Made by a program: the position numbers and the translations under genes
NCBI GenBank assembly: GCA_038093515.1
Contig: JBBPSI010000234.1
Location: 1 to 36,205 of the forward strand
Direction of reading: 5' to 3'
Source of the DNA: Butyriboletus loyo
Taxonomy: Eukaryota > Basidiomycota > Agaricomycetes > Boletales > Boletaceae
Length of the DNA stretch: 36,205 nt
In this document: positions 20,599 to 32,223 of the stretch, one piece after another
How positions within the stretch are numbered: position 1 is the first letter of the stretch
How the letters are laid out: each line of letters begins with the position of its first letter
The notes under the pieces: generated by a model
Told to the model about the DNA's origin: nothing
Database searches by the model: none
What the model saw: only the letters and a program-made list of their open reading frames with translations

Positions 20599-20674
20599 TA
20601 AATAAGTAAGTAAACAAAATCCTGACTCGTGTTTAGACTCTCAGAGAAGGCTGATTTCGTTCAATACGATTGTG
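20599..20674. promoter_or_regulatory. Right half of the split promoter, TFIIIA-like gene leader
   Basis: Only 76 bp remain between the transposon and the ATG of the TFIIIA-like gene. The sequence has AATAAGTAAGTAAAC at its left. Transcription must start here or inside the transposon end; no TATA box is evident. Confidence 0.5.
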
Positions 20675-22324
20675 ATGAAGACGGCGGCGACCCCCTCAAC
20701 GACTGTTCTCGGGAAACGGAGAAAGTCTCGCCTTGTATTACGGCTCTCATCCAGTCCAGCGCCGCCAGAGGCTGCCACAACGACACCCACGACCGAGACA
20801 ACACCCCAGGTATCCCTTGAAGTCAGCAAAAAATCACGCTACCCATGTACGTATCCCGAGTGCACAAAATCTTACTCGAAACCATCGAGGTTAGCCGAAC
20901 ATCGGCGGTCCCATACTGGCGAGGTCAGGACTGTCGTAATTTAAGTTTTTATCCTGTTTTCTCATTCATCCTCCACATAGCGTCCGTTTACATGTAATTC
21001 ATGTGGAAAGTCCTACCTGCGGGAGAGCCATTTACAGGCACACACGAGGAGCCATTTACCTGAATCAGAGAGACCATATGTGTGTACGGAATCTGCGGAA
21101 TGTACCAAACGCTTCTGGACGTTCGAACATCTTGTTGTCCACGAAAATTCCCACAGAGGTAACAAATCGTATATTGTCAGTGTCTTTTTCGCGTCTTATT
21201 CTGTCAATCTCATGGAATTCGCAGTGTCCAGACGCTGATTGCGATGAGGTGTTTTCCAAGCACCACCAGCTGCGTGCTCACGTTTGTGAAGTTCACTCCC
21301 CACCAGGAACACAACCGTACATCTGCTCACATTCAGGATGCACAAAATCATTCGCAACGAATCAAAAGTTGCGAGGTCACGTGAAGACACATGATGGTAT
21401 GGATTGTGCGCCCGAGTTCAAGTGGTCCTATATTCACACCCTCACGTCAGACAAGCGATACACTTGTTCGCATCTTCACTGTCTACCTGGTCCCGGCAAG
21501 GATCCTGTTTACTTTGGCACGTGGACGGCCTTGCAGGCGCACATACGGAATGATCATCCCCCGACGTGCATGCACCTCAAGTGTAATGGCCGCACATTCG
21601 CATCGCAACACAATTTCAGAGCCCACCAGAAGCTGCACGAACAACAGGAAGCTGAAGCACACCTCTACCACAGTGACAGGCCTGATGCACCTGAGGATGC
21701 AACCGATGCCGAGGGTTCTCAGCCTCGCAAACGAAGGCGCGGTGGTGAACTCGGGCGTGACTGGATATGTGACTTTGCGGGCTGTGGTAAAGACTTTAAA
21801 TCAGTATGTTCTACCTCGAAGGTGCTCGCGATGCTATGATTGATATTTTTGTGCAGAAAAAAGCGCTGACGACGCATCATAATGTCATCCATCTCGGTCA
21901 GCGGAACCACGTGTGCCCCCACATACATTGCAACAGCGTTTTCGGATACAAACATCTTCTCGAGCGCCATCGAGCTAAGCTACACTCGTCGAAAAGTGTC
22001 CATGGGGAGACGGCTTCGGAAGAGGAGGCATCCACCACCGAGGCAGATGACACTACGAATATCGAGGCGATCACTGGTAAAGTCTATGCGACTCGCTTAC
22101 AAAACGCAATGTCTATACGTTGCCCATACCCGCACATCGACGCACTGGTGACGTCGAGTACGGCACCAGACACATACGGACCATCATCTAGCAAAATGTG
22201 CGAGCATGTTTTGACGCGTGCCTACGATCTTCGTCGCCACCTGAGGTCAGAACATGGGGTGGATACTGAAAAGGAGAGGGTGGACGCTTGGGTCAAGGCA
22301 CAGAGGGACGCTCGCTCAAATTAG
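20675..22324 (+). CDS. Transcription factor IIIA-like C2H2 zinc-finger protein
   Basis: Model: join(20675..20923, 20981..21175, 21225..21396, 21451..21803, 21857..22324), 478 aa, all phases consistent. A nuclear factor that binds the 5S rRNA gene internal promoter and recruits RNA polymerase III machinery. An N-terminal basic/Ser-Pro segment is followed by a run of C2H2 fingers: YPCTYPECTKSY..H..H, FTCNSCGKSY, YVCTESAECTKRF, YICPDADCDEVF, YICSHSGCTKSF, YTCSHLHC, CMHLKCNGRTF, then an acidic linker with RKRRRGG, WICDFAGCGKDF, HVCPHIHCNSVF and a final divergent finger ending AYDLRRHLRSEH. Many tightly spaced fingers, a long spacer before the last ones and the RxHLRSEH ending are typical of fungal TFIIIA (PZF1/Sfc2 type). 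The exon 2 donor is GTCAGT; the earlier GTAAC donor breaks the frame. A transposon sits 76 bp upstream. Confidence 0.85.
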
Positions 22325-22796
22325 ACCTGCTATCTAGACCCATCTAGTGCCCCTACACGCTTGCCAAACACATTACCCTGTAAGTTGGCTCGCTTGTTCC
22401 AAGTTCCGTTCCTAGCGAGTTCCGACCGTGATGCCCCTGATATCATTTGATCTGCAGCAAGTACTGCTGGTTTTCATTCGTCCAAGTTCTAGTCGCTTCG
22501 CTGACCCGGACCTGTGTGGCTGCACCCTGGAATGTATGAAAACATGCTCTGAACGTGTCGCCTCCATTCCCCGTCGTTCTCACGAGCAACACGAGTCCTT
22601 GTCCAAGCCTGCAACCGGCTGTCCTATCATCACTGGGGCGATGTGAATCCAGTCCGGGGCAGTGTGTCCTGTAGTTAGATGTGTGTCACTGTTTGGTGCC
22701 ATCGATATCATTATGTAGTAACTCCTTCAATACAGCAACTCTTGCAACCTCATAGTCCCAGCCCTCGCATTCATTTCTTCATCCTTGACGACCACG
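22325..22796. other. Intergenic, TFIIIA-like to SLT2
   Basis: No gene seen. It contains the 3' flank of the zinc-finger gene and the promoter of the kinase; a CT-rich stretch (about 22735-22790) precedes the kinase start, as usual in this group. Confidence 0.5.
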
Positions 22797-24705
<1,909 letters not shown>

Positions 24706-25887
24706 ATCTTCAACACAGCAGTTGTTACTTGAGCTGAACCCGTGAAGCAACATACGTGTCTTACTGTGGACTATATGGTGGATGGAGAGATGGAGAGACG
24801 AGACGTAATGTAATATACCTTGAAGCTTCTCGTAGACTGTAACACCTTAACCCGTTCATTCATGATGTGTTGGTTTGGTTGGTTGTTGTAATTGAGGCAT
24901 CTACTTGGAAGTATGACAACGCCTAGTGACTGCTAGATTGAGTCTGCGGGGCGCAAAAAATGCCACTAGCCGAGCGAAAGACCCTTGGTTTCATTTTTGT
25001 CACCACGGCACTAGCCATCTGCCAATCACACAATTCTCAAAGGCCTGGAACTTCGAAGCGTCAAGCGATTTGAACACTACACACTCGTCCCACCGACTTG
25101 GATCTGTCAGGCAGGACACCACACCCCGAGAGGAAGTTTGTCGTGTACTCTTATTCGGATGAGACATCAGGTATGTGGTTCATCAGAGTCACGAGCATGC
25201 AATCGCCGAGCGCCAGTCCGAGTCCGAGGCCCATCTTTTGACTCGTGCATTTCTCAAAGACGTCAAATATGTCGTGCCTGTCACGACGGTAGCGCCCTCC
25301 TCCGAGTTGTAGCCAGGATTCTGCGGGGGGCTCCCTGAGCCTCCCTCCCGAGGCGACATCACGTTCGTCGACGGACCAACGGATCAAGGTGCCACTGGCG
25401 TCAGATATCCATGCCGGCGAGTCACCTTTTTCCTGATCTCACGACGATACTTTCAATGCCTACTTGTCCTCCCCTGCGAAACTTGGAAGGACCCGAGAGT
25501 CGACGGCCACGCCAGGCCTTCGCGCCTGCATTGGAGAACCTGGAGCTATCAACCCACAGGCGTTGGCGGCGCCCGGTACGAATATCTAAGCAGGAATGCT
25601 GACGGGGTTTGCGGAAAGTGATATATGGTATCAATTCAGTAGCGCTCTTGTAAATTAGGAGACGTATTTTGTTAATGTGAAGCAATGGCCAGAGTATCTG
25701 CTAACCACATGAAAAGTATTAATCAAACGTCTCAATGTCCTCGTGACGTATGCAAAGGATTGGAATTGCTCGTCCCTGCGAACACATTGCGTCGGAATAC
25801 AGGTGCTACGGTAAAGGCAACTGCGGGTACTTCAGTTCGTGGAACAATGCACCGCGGAAAACATGCACGCACCGGAAAGTAGATCCA
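24706..25887. other. Intergenic region without recognised gene
   Basis: 3' flanks of SLT2 (+) and of the second CHAT gene (-). Short frames around 25090-25300 (a segment reading FVVYSYSDETS, then a frame change into a segment reading LLTRAFLKDVKYVV) look like a coding relic, but I recognise no family and several stops intervene. No RNA gene seen. Confidence 0.4.
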
Positions 25888-28059
25888 CTAGGCACCGATA
25901 TGGACGTAGAGGATTCGTTGATCCCAGGGGATGTCGCTCGAACGAATGCTCCTCAACGTCCTGTGCAACGCCAGAGCTGCTCGAGTGTGGTCAAGGTGAC
26001 CAGACTCATAAACTAAATTGTCATAAAACCTGGATGTGATCTCGTTGGTGTGTTCGTCATCGACAGCCCACATCGTCCCAATGACCGAACAGAACCCAGC
26101 GAACTGCATGGCTGCAGCAAGATGAATGACCTCGTTGGGGCTCTCCTCATCTCCAACAGTTGTATGACAAGCAGACAGATACGCAAACTTGGCGTTCCGC
26201 AAGTCGTATTGCATAATATTTTCAATCTTCAATAGTTCATCACCCATTGCAAACCCAGACTCAAACGGGTCCTTCCGATTGGGGATCCCGTGGCAGGCGA
26301 GGTGAACAAAGTCATTCTTGTTCAATTCTTCACAAACCCTGACCATGTTTGCATCTTCATCTTGAATGCAAGTAAGTGCTGCAATTGACCCAATACGTCG
26401 TGATATGGTGGTCAGCTCCATGTTCACCGAAGCGAGCAGATCCTGTCCCGGAGCCTGGGCCTGCCCTACAACCAAGAAACGATGCTGTTCCATTTCCATG
26501 GATGGATCCGATGGACTTCTCTGTCGAGCGCGAATGAGGGCTGCCAATGTCGGTGTATAGGACGAAACATAGAGATCTGATAACATCAATTGGCCCTTCC
26601 TAAACGGGCCAGCAGCATGCAATGGGAGAAGGGAGAACTTGGCGGTCGGGCACCACCAGACGTGCGATCGAGGGGGACAACAATCCTGAAGGATTTCCAC
26701 TATTGGGAAAACAATACTGTCCCAGAGCTTTCGCAGAAAAACCATGATTTCCCTCGTCATATTCATGGATTTGGCGCAGTCGATCAGCGAACGAAGTTGG
26801 AGGGATAGCTCGGAGACGTCGGCTTTCGTGGTGGGAAGAGCGACATGGATGGGATTTTGGTCGGATAGAAGCACGAGCGCATCACAACTGTATTGGCTGG
26901 CATTTATGACGACCACTGGTCCACTGGCAGCAGCGACCTGGAGATCAGAGAAGAGTGGAGGCTGGAGGAAACGAGAGAGACCAGGCAGCTTGCAAATGTT
27001 AGCAACAGTGTCCTTCAGTTGTATGTTGAGATGGCACGCCTGATCATACTGAGACTTGGCATTGGGATGGGCATCAAACACCCTGCGAAGGAGAGAGGCC
27101 AAATGAGTGAACTCGTCTGCCAACTTTTTGCCTGTGTCGCCAGATGCTGTGACTTCATCAAGGGGAGAGCGAAGGCGAGTTAACTGGCTCCAGAAGACGC
27201 CACGGCCTTGTTCAAGGAGCTCGACCGCATTCATGGGATTTCCATAGCGAAGGCACGCGGAAAATCCGTCGACTGCTATAGATGTCATGAGCTGTTTGAA
27301 TAATGCAAGATTCTGAGGCAGAGATGGCAGAGTGGCGAGATGGTGAACACTGAGACGCAAACATGTTTGGTATGCTAACACTGCGGTATTATGTTTGCAC
27401 TCTTCAGCTCTGTTGATCCATTGTTTCGCACATTCGAGATCAGCGGAGGAGACGGTCTGAGAGACATCGGAAAGCTGGGAATATAGCTTGAATGATTCCT
27501 GGAGGTCATTGATGTCGTGCGTAGCTGAGTATTTGAAACGGGTGTGAAGGTAAGTTGCGATGCTACCCAGGGAAACAGCTCAATCTGGATGCCCCTGTGG
27601 GCGAAGTTCCAAAGCACTGCGCTCGAGAGCAAGTGCCTCGTCAAGGTCAGACAGCTGACCGAGTTGCTTGAAACGGGTATGGAAATAATTCGCGATGCTA
27701 CCCAGCGAAAAGGCTCGTTGTGGATGCCCCTGTGGGCGAAGTTCCAATGCACTGCGTTGGAGCAAAAGTGCCTCGTCGAGGTCAGACAGCTGACCGAGCT
27801 GGTTGAAACGGGAATGGAGGGAATCTGCGATGTTGCCCAGTGAAAGAGCTCGATCTGGATGCCCCTGTGGGCAAAGTTCCAATGCACTGCGTTGGAACGC
27901 AAGTGCCTCCTCGAGGTCAGCAATCTCTCCTCTTTGGTAGAAGCGGTCGCAGAGTAAACCAGAAAGTGTACAAAGTGATTTGGTTCGACTGGAATCCTCT
28001 TGGGGATGGAGTTGTAATTCATTGCGGTAAAATGCGATTTCTGTGTCGAGTTCAGACAT
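25888..28059 (-). pseudogene. Second TPR-CHAT protein, one nonsense codon
   Basis: A single frame of 724 codons from MSELDTEI to the terminal VHIGA, interrupted only by TGA at 27580-27582 (codon 160), where repeat neighbours have CGA (HPDRA). Residues about 1-160 are TPR-like repeats of 45 aa with the ALELRPQGHP signature, three nearly identical. The CHAT domain is C-terminal with both dyad residues kept: HLACHG and LSACHTTVGD, followed by GTMWAVDD. It is a diverged paralog of 4062-7241 without that gene's N-terminal region. Translation may begin further upstream: an intron (about 28090-28135) can join a short exon containing ATG near 28199 in frame. Whether the stop is fixed or reflects one allele cannot be told; a downstream start could still yield the CHAT domain alone. 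Confidence 0.82.
27583..27990 (-). repeat. Tandem 135-bp repeats encoding TPR units
   Basis: Three consecutive units of 135 bp (45 aa); the block GGATGCCCCTGTGGGC recurs at 27587, 27722 and 27857. High nucleotide similarity implies recent duplication or gene conversion inside the TPR array. Confidence 0.8.
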
Positions 28060-29027
28060 TGGGACAGAGCCAACGACGTGGATGAATCGTATTCTGTACA
28101 AATGTTAGGTCATTTCAGGTGGCTCAGAGGCAGACATACCTCTCGTGAGGTCTTTGTCGTTGCAGATAGCAAAGGGTGAGAGTGTGTATGGGCACCATTG
28201 CCACCACATGTGAACATCACCCTCGTCGCTGATGTAACTAACGCCCATAATTTCCATGATCGTCATGTCGTTCCGAATGAGATTGAAAGCACAAGGAACT
28301 TGCATCCATTGGGAAATAATTGCGAGACTCGAAGACATCGAACAGAATGGTGCCACACTCCTTTACCGAACCTGATACAACAGCCTAGACACTAAGTACT
28401 TCAAGGTTTTTGGGACGCTTGCAGCGTCATAGCAAAGCTCCAAGCGCAACGATCAACTCACTCACTGTGCCCACCAGGGACTTTGCCTTTTGTCTGGGAG
28501 ATTACAAATGTTGCTAGTCTATGACGAAGCGAGGCACGAGTGAAGGGTTAGAGTTAAGGCCCTGTCCAGTCTGGCTCGCTTACCTCAGGTAGGCAAGTTG
28601 TTCCTTGGGTAGGCTAGTTGTTCCTCGGGTAGAATAGTGATGTAAGCAGATCACATGATCACTCTGAGATCATGTGCAATCATGTGATTAGAATCTCAAC
28701 AGGTCATGTGATGTCATGTGAGCATACACCGGGTCACATGCCTACACAACATAGCTGGGAATCCTGACCAATCATGGCCTGCTGGCCTATCATTCAAACA
28801 CCACCCAGCCATGACACAACATTTGGGTATCACATGAGCCATGTGGCAGTGCCTCAAGAGGGGAATTTTCACAACATGTATTACAACAATCAAAGATGAT
28901 GTATTATTGGTGGAGAGAGAAAACATACAAAGTACACAGTATTATTACTACAAGTGTACTCATGTGATCCTGAGTAGAACACAAATAAATGATATGATGT
29001 GTTGTTTATCAGGTGTGGCTGGGCTAC
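28060..29027. other. 5' flank of the second CHAT gene and low-information spacer
   Basis: 28060-28360 probably holds the leader and a first exon of the CHAT gene. About 28590-28630 has two tandem 20-mers (TAGGCAAGTTGTTCCTTGGG, then TAGGCTAGTTGTTCCTCGGG). About 28640-28745 has a cluster of TCATGTGA/TCACATG-type words. No further gene seen. Confidence 0.45.
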
Positions 29028-29340
29028 AGGGGGTGAGGGGGGCAGGTGGATTAGGGGCAAGTGGACAAGGGGGCAAGAGGATGAGGGCAAGGTGGGTGAG
29101 TGGACAACAGGGGCAAGCGGACGAAGGGGGCGAGCAGGTCAAGCAGGTTGAGTGGACAAGGGGGTGAGAGGATGAGGGTGAGGTGGGTGAGTGGATAAGG
29201 GGGGTCAGAGGACAAGGGGCGAGGGAGCAAGCAGGTCAAGCAGGTCGAGTGGATGAGGGCAGAAAGGGAGGTGAGGGTGCAAGGTGGTGAGGGGGGTGAG
29301 TGGACAAGGGGGGTCAGAGGGTCAGAGGGTCAGAGGGCAA
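29028..29340 (+). repeat. G-rich minisatellite
   Basis: About 310 bp almost free of C and T on the plus strand, built from variable units such as GAGTGGACAAGGGGG, GAGGATGAGGGTGAGGTGGG and GAGCAGGTCAAGCAGG, ending in a GGGTCAGA tandem (about 29308-29340). It has many runs of three or more G. Confidence 0.85.
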
Positions 29341-29353
29341 GCCATGCACAAGT

Positions 29354-29385
29354 GAGTGAATGAATGTGAGTGTGTTCATTCACTC
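29354..29385. repeat. Hairpin 1 (11-bp stem)
   Basis: GAGTGAATGAA (29354-29364) and TTCATTCACTC (29375-29385) are perfect inverted repeats around a 10-base loop TGTGAGTGTG. Confidence 0.8.
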
Positions 29386-29450
29386 GTGCGCTTGACTCAC
29401 ATTGGGTGCATGAGGGATGTGGCAGGGATGGTGGTGGTGATGAACATGCA

Positions 29451-29480
29451 AGTGAATGAATGTGAGTGCATTCATTCACT
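29451..29480. repeat. Hairpin 2 (10-bp stem)
   Basis: AGTGAATGAA (29451-29460) and TTCATTCACT (29471-29480) around the loop TGTGAGTGCA. It is a near copy of hairpin 1, 97 bp downstream, abutting the LTR that starts at 29482. Confidence 0.8.
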
Positions 29481-29481
29481 C

Positions 29482-29970
29482 TGTTATAATTGTACCTCCT
29501 ATAACAAACTTTGCATTTGGACTTTGTCATATTTCTCTTTCAAAGGTCACGTGACTCTGTACACATGATCGTGGGATTATACATGTGACCACAGGCTGAC
29601 TAAGCATATGATGTCATGGTCCAGACTGGCCCAGACTCTATGATGTCATGCCTCATGTATTTAATCTCCGTTTGCTTCTCTTCTTTTTGATCACCATCGA
29701 CTTCTATTTAATCTCCGTCGACCCTGACTTCTTCTCGTATATACATGTATAGTAACTAGTCTCACGCACTGCTTGGTCTGTGCACGTTTCCCTGTAATAT
29801 ATAAAGGCTCGTGGTTTGGGCTAGGATTCCCTAGCTTTAACCACTTGTCTTATTCACTGGCAACAGTTGAGAGATTAAGGCTTGAGCTATCCTCATTACA
29901 CCTCGCCAGTTACTGTGTATAGCTGCAACAGTTGCCCGTGTGACTTGATAACAACTGTTGTCTCATAACA
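29482..29970 (+). repeat. 5' LTR of the truncated element
   Basis: 489 bp, TGTTATAATTG...CATAACA, related throughout to the solo LTRs. Shared landmarks are the CTTTCAAAGGTCACGTGAC box, CTGACTAAGCATATGATGTC, TGTATTTAATCTCCGTTT, the TATATAAAGGCTCGTGG TATA region and AACCACTTGTCT. The 5-bp flanks CACTC and CTTGG differ, as expected if this is a 5' LTR rather than a solo. Confidence 0.85.
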
Positions 29971-30592
29971 CTTGGTTAAAGCTTCTGATACACACCTGGT
30001 TCCCAGGGCAGGGATAGTCTCGTTTCCTTGCACATACCAGTATGCTACCACTTGAAGGGGCAGCTTTTCCGCTTAGGAAACCATACCCGGAATCCAGGGT
30101 TAAGGATCGTTACTGGGTGTTCTCCAGTTTTCATATTCACTTTACCCCCGCACCTTTAGGGGAGCTCCTCGGAAGAGCAGTCTTTGTGTCTCATAGTAGC
30201 ACCTGTACCTTCATTCTCAGACACTCCCTTTGGAGTTGTTAGTCCGCATCAGGGTCGTGCCTGATTTGTGAAGTGCAGCTTAGGGACCCCCAAATCCCTT
30301 TGACTGAGCAATTCTCATTGTAGTCCCTGTGGTAACACGGGAGGTAGAAGAAAAACCCCTTCTCAATATTTGTCAATTACTCATAGTAAACACTTTACCC
30401 ATTTCGGTTCATTACTGAACCAAGCTTCATCGGAGATATTACCTCTGTTCGAAAAAATATTTCTTTTGTCCTACTTGCTGTAGGGTTCCCCAGAGTTCCT
30501 TTGGAAGATAGGGGACAGTAAGGAAACTTACATCTCGTAGTCTTTTTGCCGAAGAAAACCGGTTTTTGCTGAAGAAAATTCAAATCTTGCTG
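29971..30592 (+). other. Untranslated leader of the truncated retroelement
   Basis: Two bases after the LTR comes TGGTTAAAGCTTCTGA, a possible tRNA primer site (such sites start TGG); the tRNA is not identified. The remaining 0.6 kb has only short frames and no gene. Confidence 0.5.
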
Positions 30593-30835
30593 ATGAACTA
30601 CTTTGGAGTTTTTGTCTTCACCACCATCGCCGCCTACATCATCTTTGTCACCACTCTCGTAATCGCCCTTAAAGTTTTCAATACAATCGTAGCAAAACAA
30701 ACTCAACCTTACACAATTACCCTATCCTTTAACTGCAACAAGTTCACTGCCAAACTCTCATTCCCTACCGTACAGCACCCACAAGGCGACGGTGAACTTT
30801 CTGATCACGAGTGGGACCAACAAACTTGGAATTAA
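30593..30835 (+). CDS. Small ORF with one membrane segment before gag
   Basis: 80 aa from the ATG at 30593. Residues about 3-28 are hydrophobic (FGVFVFTTIAAYIIFVTTLV), followed by a polar tail. The TAA at 30833-30835 is in the same frame as gag, with 18 open codons of acidic sequence between. It may be a separate leader peptide or the former N-terminus of a longer Gag. No family recognised. Confidence 0.45.
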   Translation: MNYFGVFVFTTIAAYIIFVTTLVIALKVFNTIVAKQTQPYTITLSFNCNKFTAKLSFPTVQHPQGDGELSDHEWDQQTWN

Positions 30836-30889
30836 ATCAAACTGGGTTCAGAAACCTCTGACGACTTTCCTATTGACGAGGAAAAAAGA

Positions 30890-31750
30890 ATGTCTGACCC
30901 AGGTCCATCATACAATCCTACCGACAATGTCCCAACCCCCGCCTATGATGATCAGACCTTGCATGCCCTCTTCACGCAGTGGCTGGAAAAAGATCAGCAA
31001 GGAGGAATTTCAAAGAAAGTTGCTGACCCAGGAGAATGGGATGGCGATTGGGAAAAGTTCCACCACTGGTGGACCTCCCTCAAGGTCTGGGTCTCCATTA
31101 ATACATGGAAGACCGACAAACTCCGCACTGTGGCCGTGCTTAGCCACATTAAAGGAAAAGGCCAAGACTTTTCTCAAATCCTCTTAGAAGACTATGTCAC
31201 TGACGAGGAATCTTTCATCAACTCCGCAAACAAATCTAGGGAAAAAAGGGGAGATCTGGCATGGCCCGATTGGGATGTCCTCCAAGATGCCATATGGAGT
31301 CACTTCCAGATAGACATTTTGGCACATCAGGTGTTAATCAAATTAACGGCCCTTACCCAGGGGCAACAACAAATCAATGGATTCCTTGAAAGGTTCAAGG
31401 TTCTCTATCATCAATCGGAGTGTGAGCCGAAACACGCTCTCGAGCTTCTCAAGCATGCTGTAAAGTACAAAATTTACAAGCAGGTCTGCTTGTCTGTTGA
31501 CGAAGAAGCATTGGCAGATTTCTCCCTCCTTACCAAGGAAATACGAAGAATGGGAAGGGTCTTCGAACAGATGCAGGCAGAAAGGGGAAATGGGCAAGCC
31601 CGACAATGGCGGCCTTATTCTCAGCAGCCGCAACAGGGTTATCCGGCCCCCAAAGGACCTCCACCTGGCTATACTGCAGTCAGGACTCAGCCAGGGCGTG
31701 GCGCCCCGATGGATCTCAGCGCCCAGCAATCAGGTCCTGAAACCAGGACT
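30890..31750 (+). CDS. Gag of the truncated LTR element (3' end cut off)
   Basis: 287 codons, starting MSDPGPSYNPTDNV. Residues about 40-215 match a Ty3-type capsid domain: WEKFHHWWTSLKVWV, VAVLSHIKGKGQDF, WDVLQDAIWSHF, QQQINGFLERF, ALELLKHAVKYKIYKQV. A Gln/Pro-rich tail (about 235-275) leads to RGAPMDLSAQQ, which in related Gags precedes the zinc knuckle. The copia LTR begins directly after the next codons, so the knuckle is missing; apparent residues beyond 31750 are read from the LTR. Confidence 0.8.
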
Positions 31751-32205
31751 TGTTTTTTTTGGAATTGGTAAAGTCCGAGCAGGCGCACTGAGGGCAAGGA
31801 AGGATGCAAGGGTAAACTTATCAGTGGAAAGACTCACTGATAATACAAGAGTGAGAGTATTGCAAACAGAGTATAAGGAGCAAGGCTCAACTTCGAGATA
31901 TCACAGTAGTGATGATAGAACTGAAAGATCTTAAGAAAAGCGACAAGCCATAAGGGCTGTCTTATATACAGTACATGAGTGTTTGTACTTATGTTCTGTA
32001 TAGTACCTTTATAAGGTATAGTATGAAATACATGACAATATGATAGAGATAAGAGATAAGACTAAGCATATCGTCCAATAGCATAATAAGAGCTATTTGT
32101 AATGTGATAAGCATGACTAGGTCTAGACAATGATGTCATATAGACCAGTCTAGAAACGTAGTGGCTGTAAGTGAAATACAGAAATAGAACACTACCATTT
32201 CAACA
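31751..32205 (-). repeat. Copia 3' LTR
   Basis: On the minus strand it starts TGTTGAAATGG (32205) directly after a purine tract. The far end is placed at TGTTTTTTTT (31751) because it gives a TGTT...AACA pair; the TG at 31766 is the alternative, so that boundary is uncertain. About 455 bp, no long ORF. Confidence 0.7.
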
Positions 32206-32217
32206 CTCCTCCTCGCT
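32206..32217 (-). other. Copia polypurine tract
   Basis: Minus strand AGCGAGGAGGAG immediately before the LTR. Confidence 0.7.
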
Positions 32218-32223
32218 TTAGCA

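Larger units (their letters stand above)
29482..31750 (+). mobile_element. Truncated LTR retrotransposon (same family as the two solo LTRs)
   Basis: 5' LTR 29482-29970, candidate tRNA primer site from 29973, leader, small membrane ORF, gag from 30890. It is cut at 31750 by the copia element and presumably continues beyond the window. This copy identifies the family of the solo LTRs at 10557 and 18584 as a gag-bearing element, likely Ty3/gypsy type judging by gag. Confidence 0.75.

Noticed and set aside
21166..21175. Earlier GT donor (GAG|GTAAC) for TFIIIA-like intron 2
   Set aside because: It leads to a stop after the next exon junction; the GTCAGT donor nine bases on keeps phase and completes the finger start (YIC).
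27583..27990. Regularly spaced repeats, CRISPR-like at first sight
   Set aside because: Contiguous 135-bp coding units without spacers, in a eukaryotic gene.
27375..28073. 232-codon minus-strand ORF in another frame
   Set aside because: Shadow frame of the TPR repeats; the TPR frame has the recognisable repeat signature and leads into the CHAT domain.
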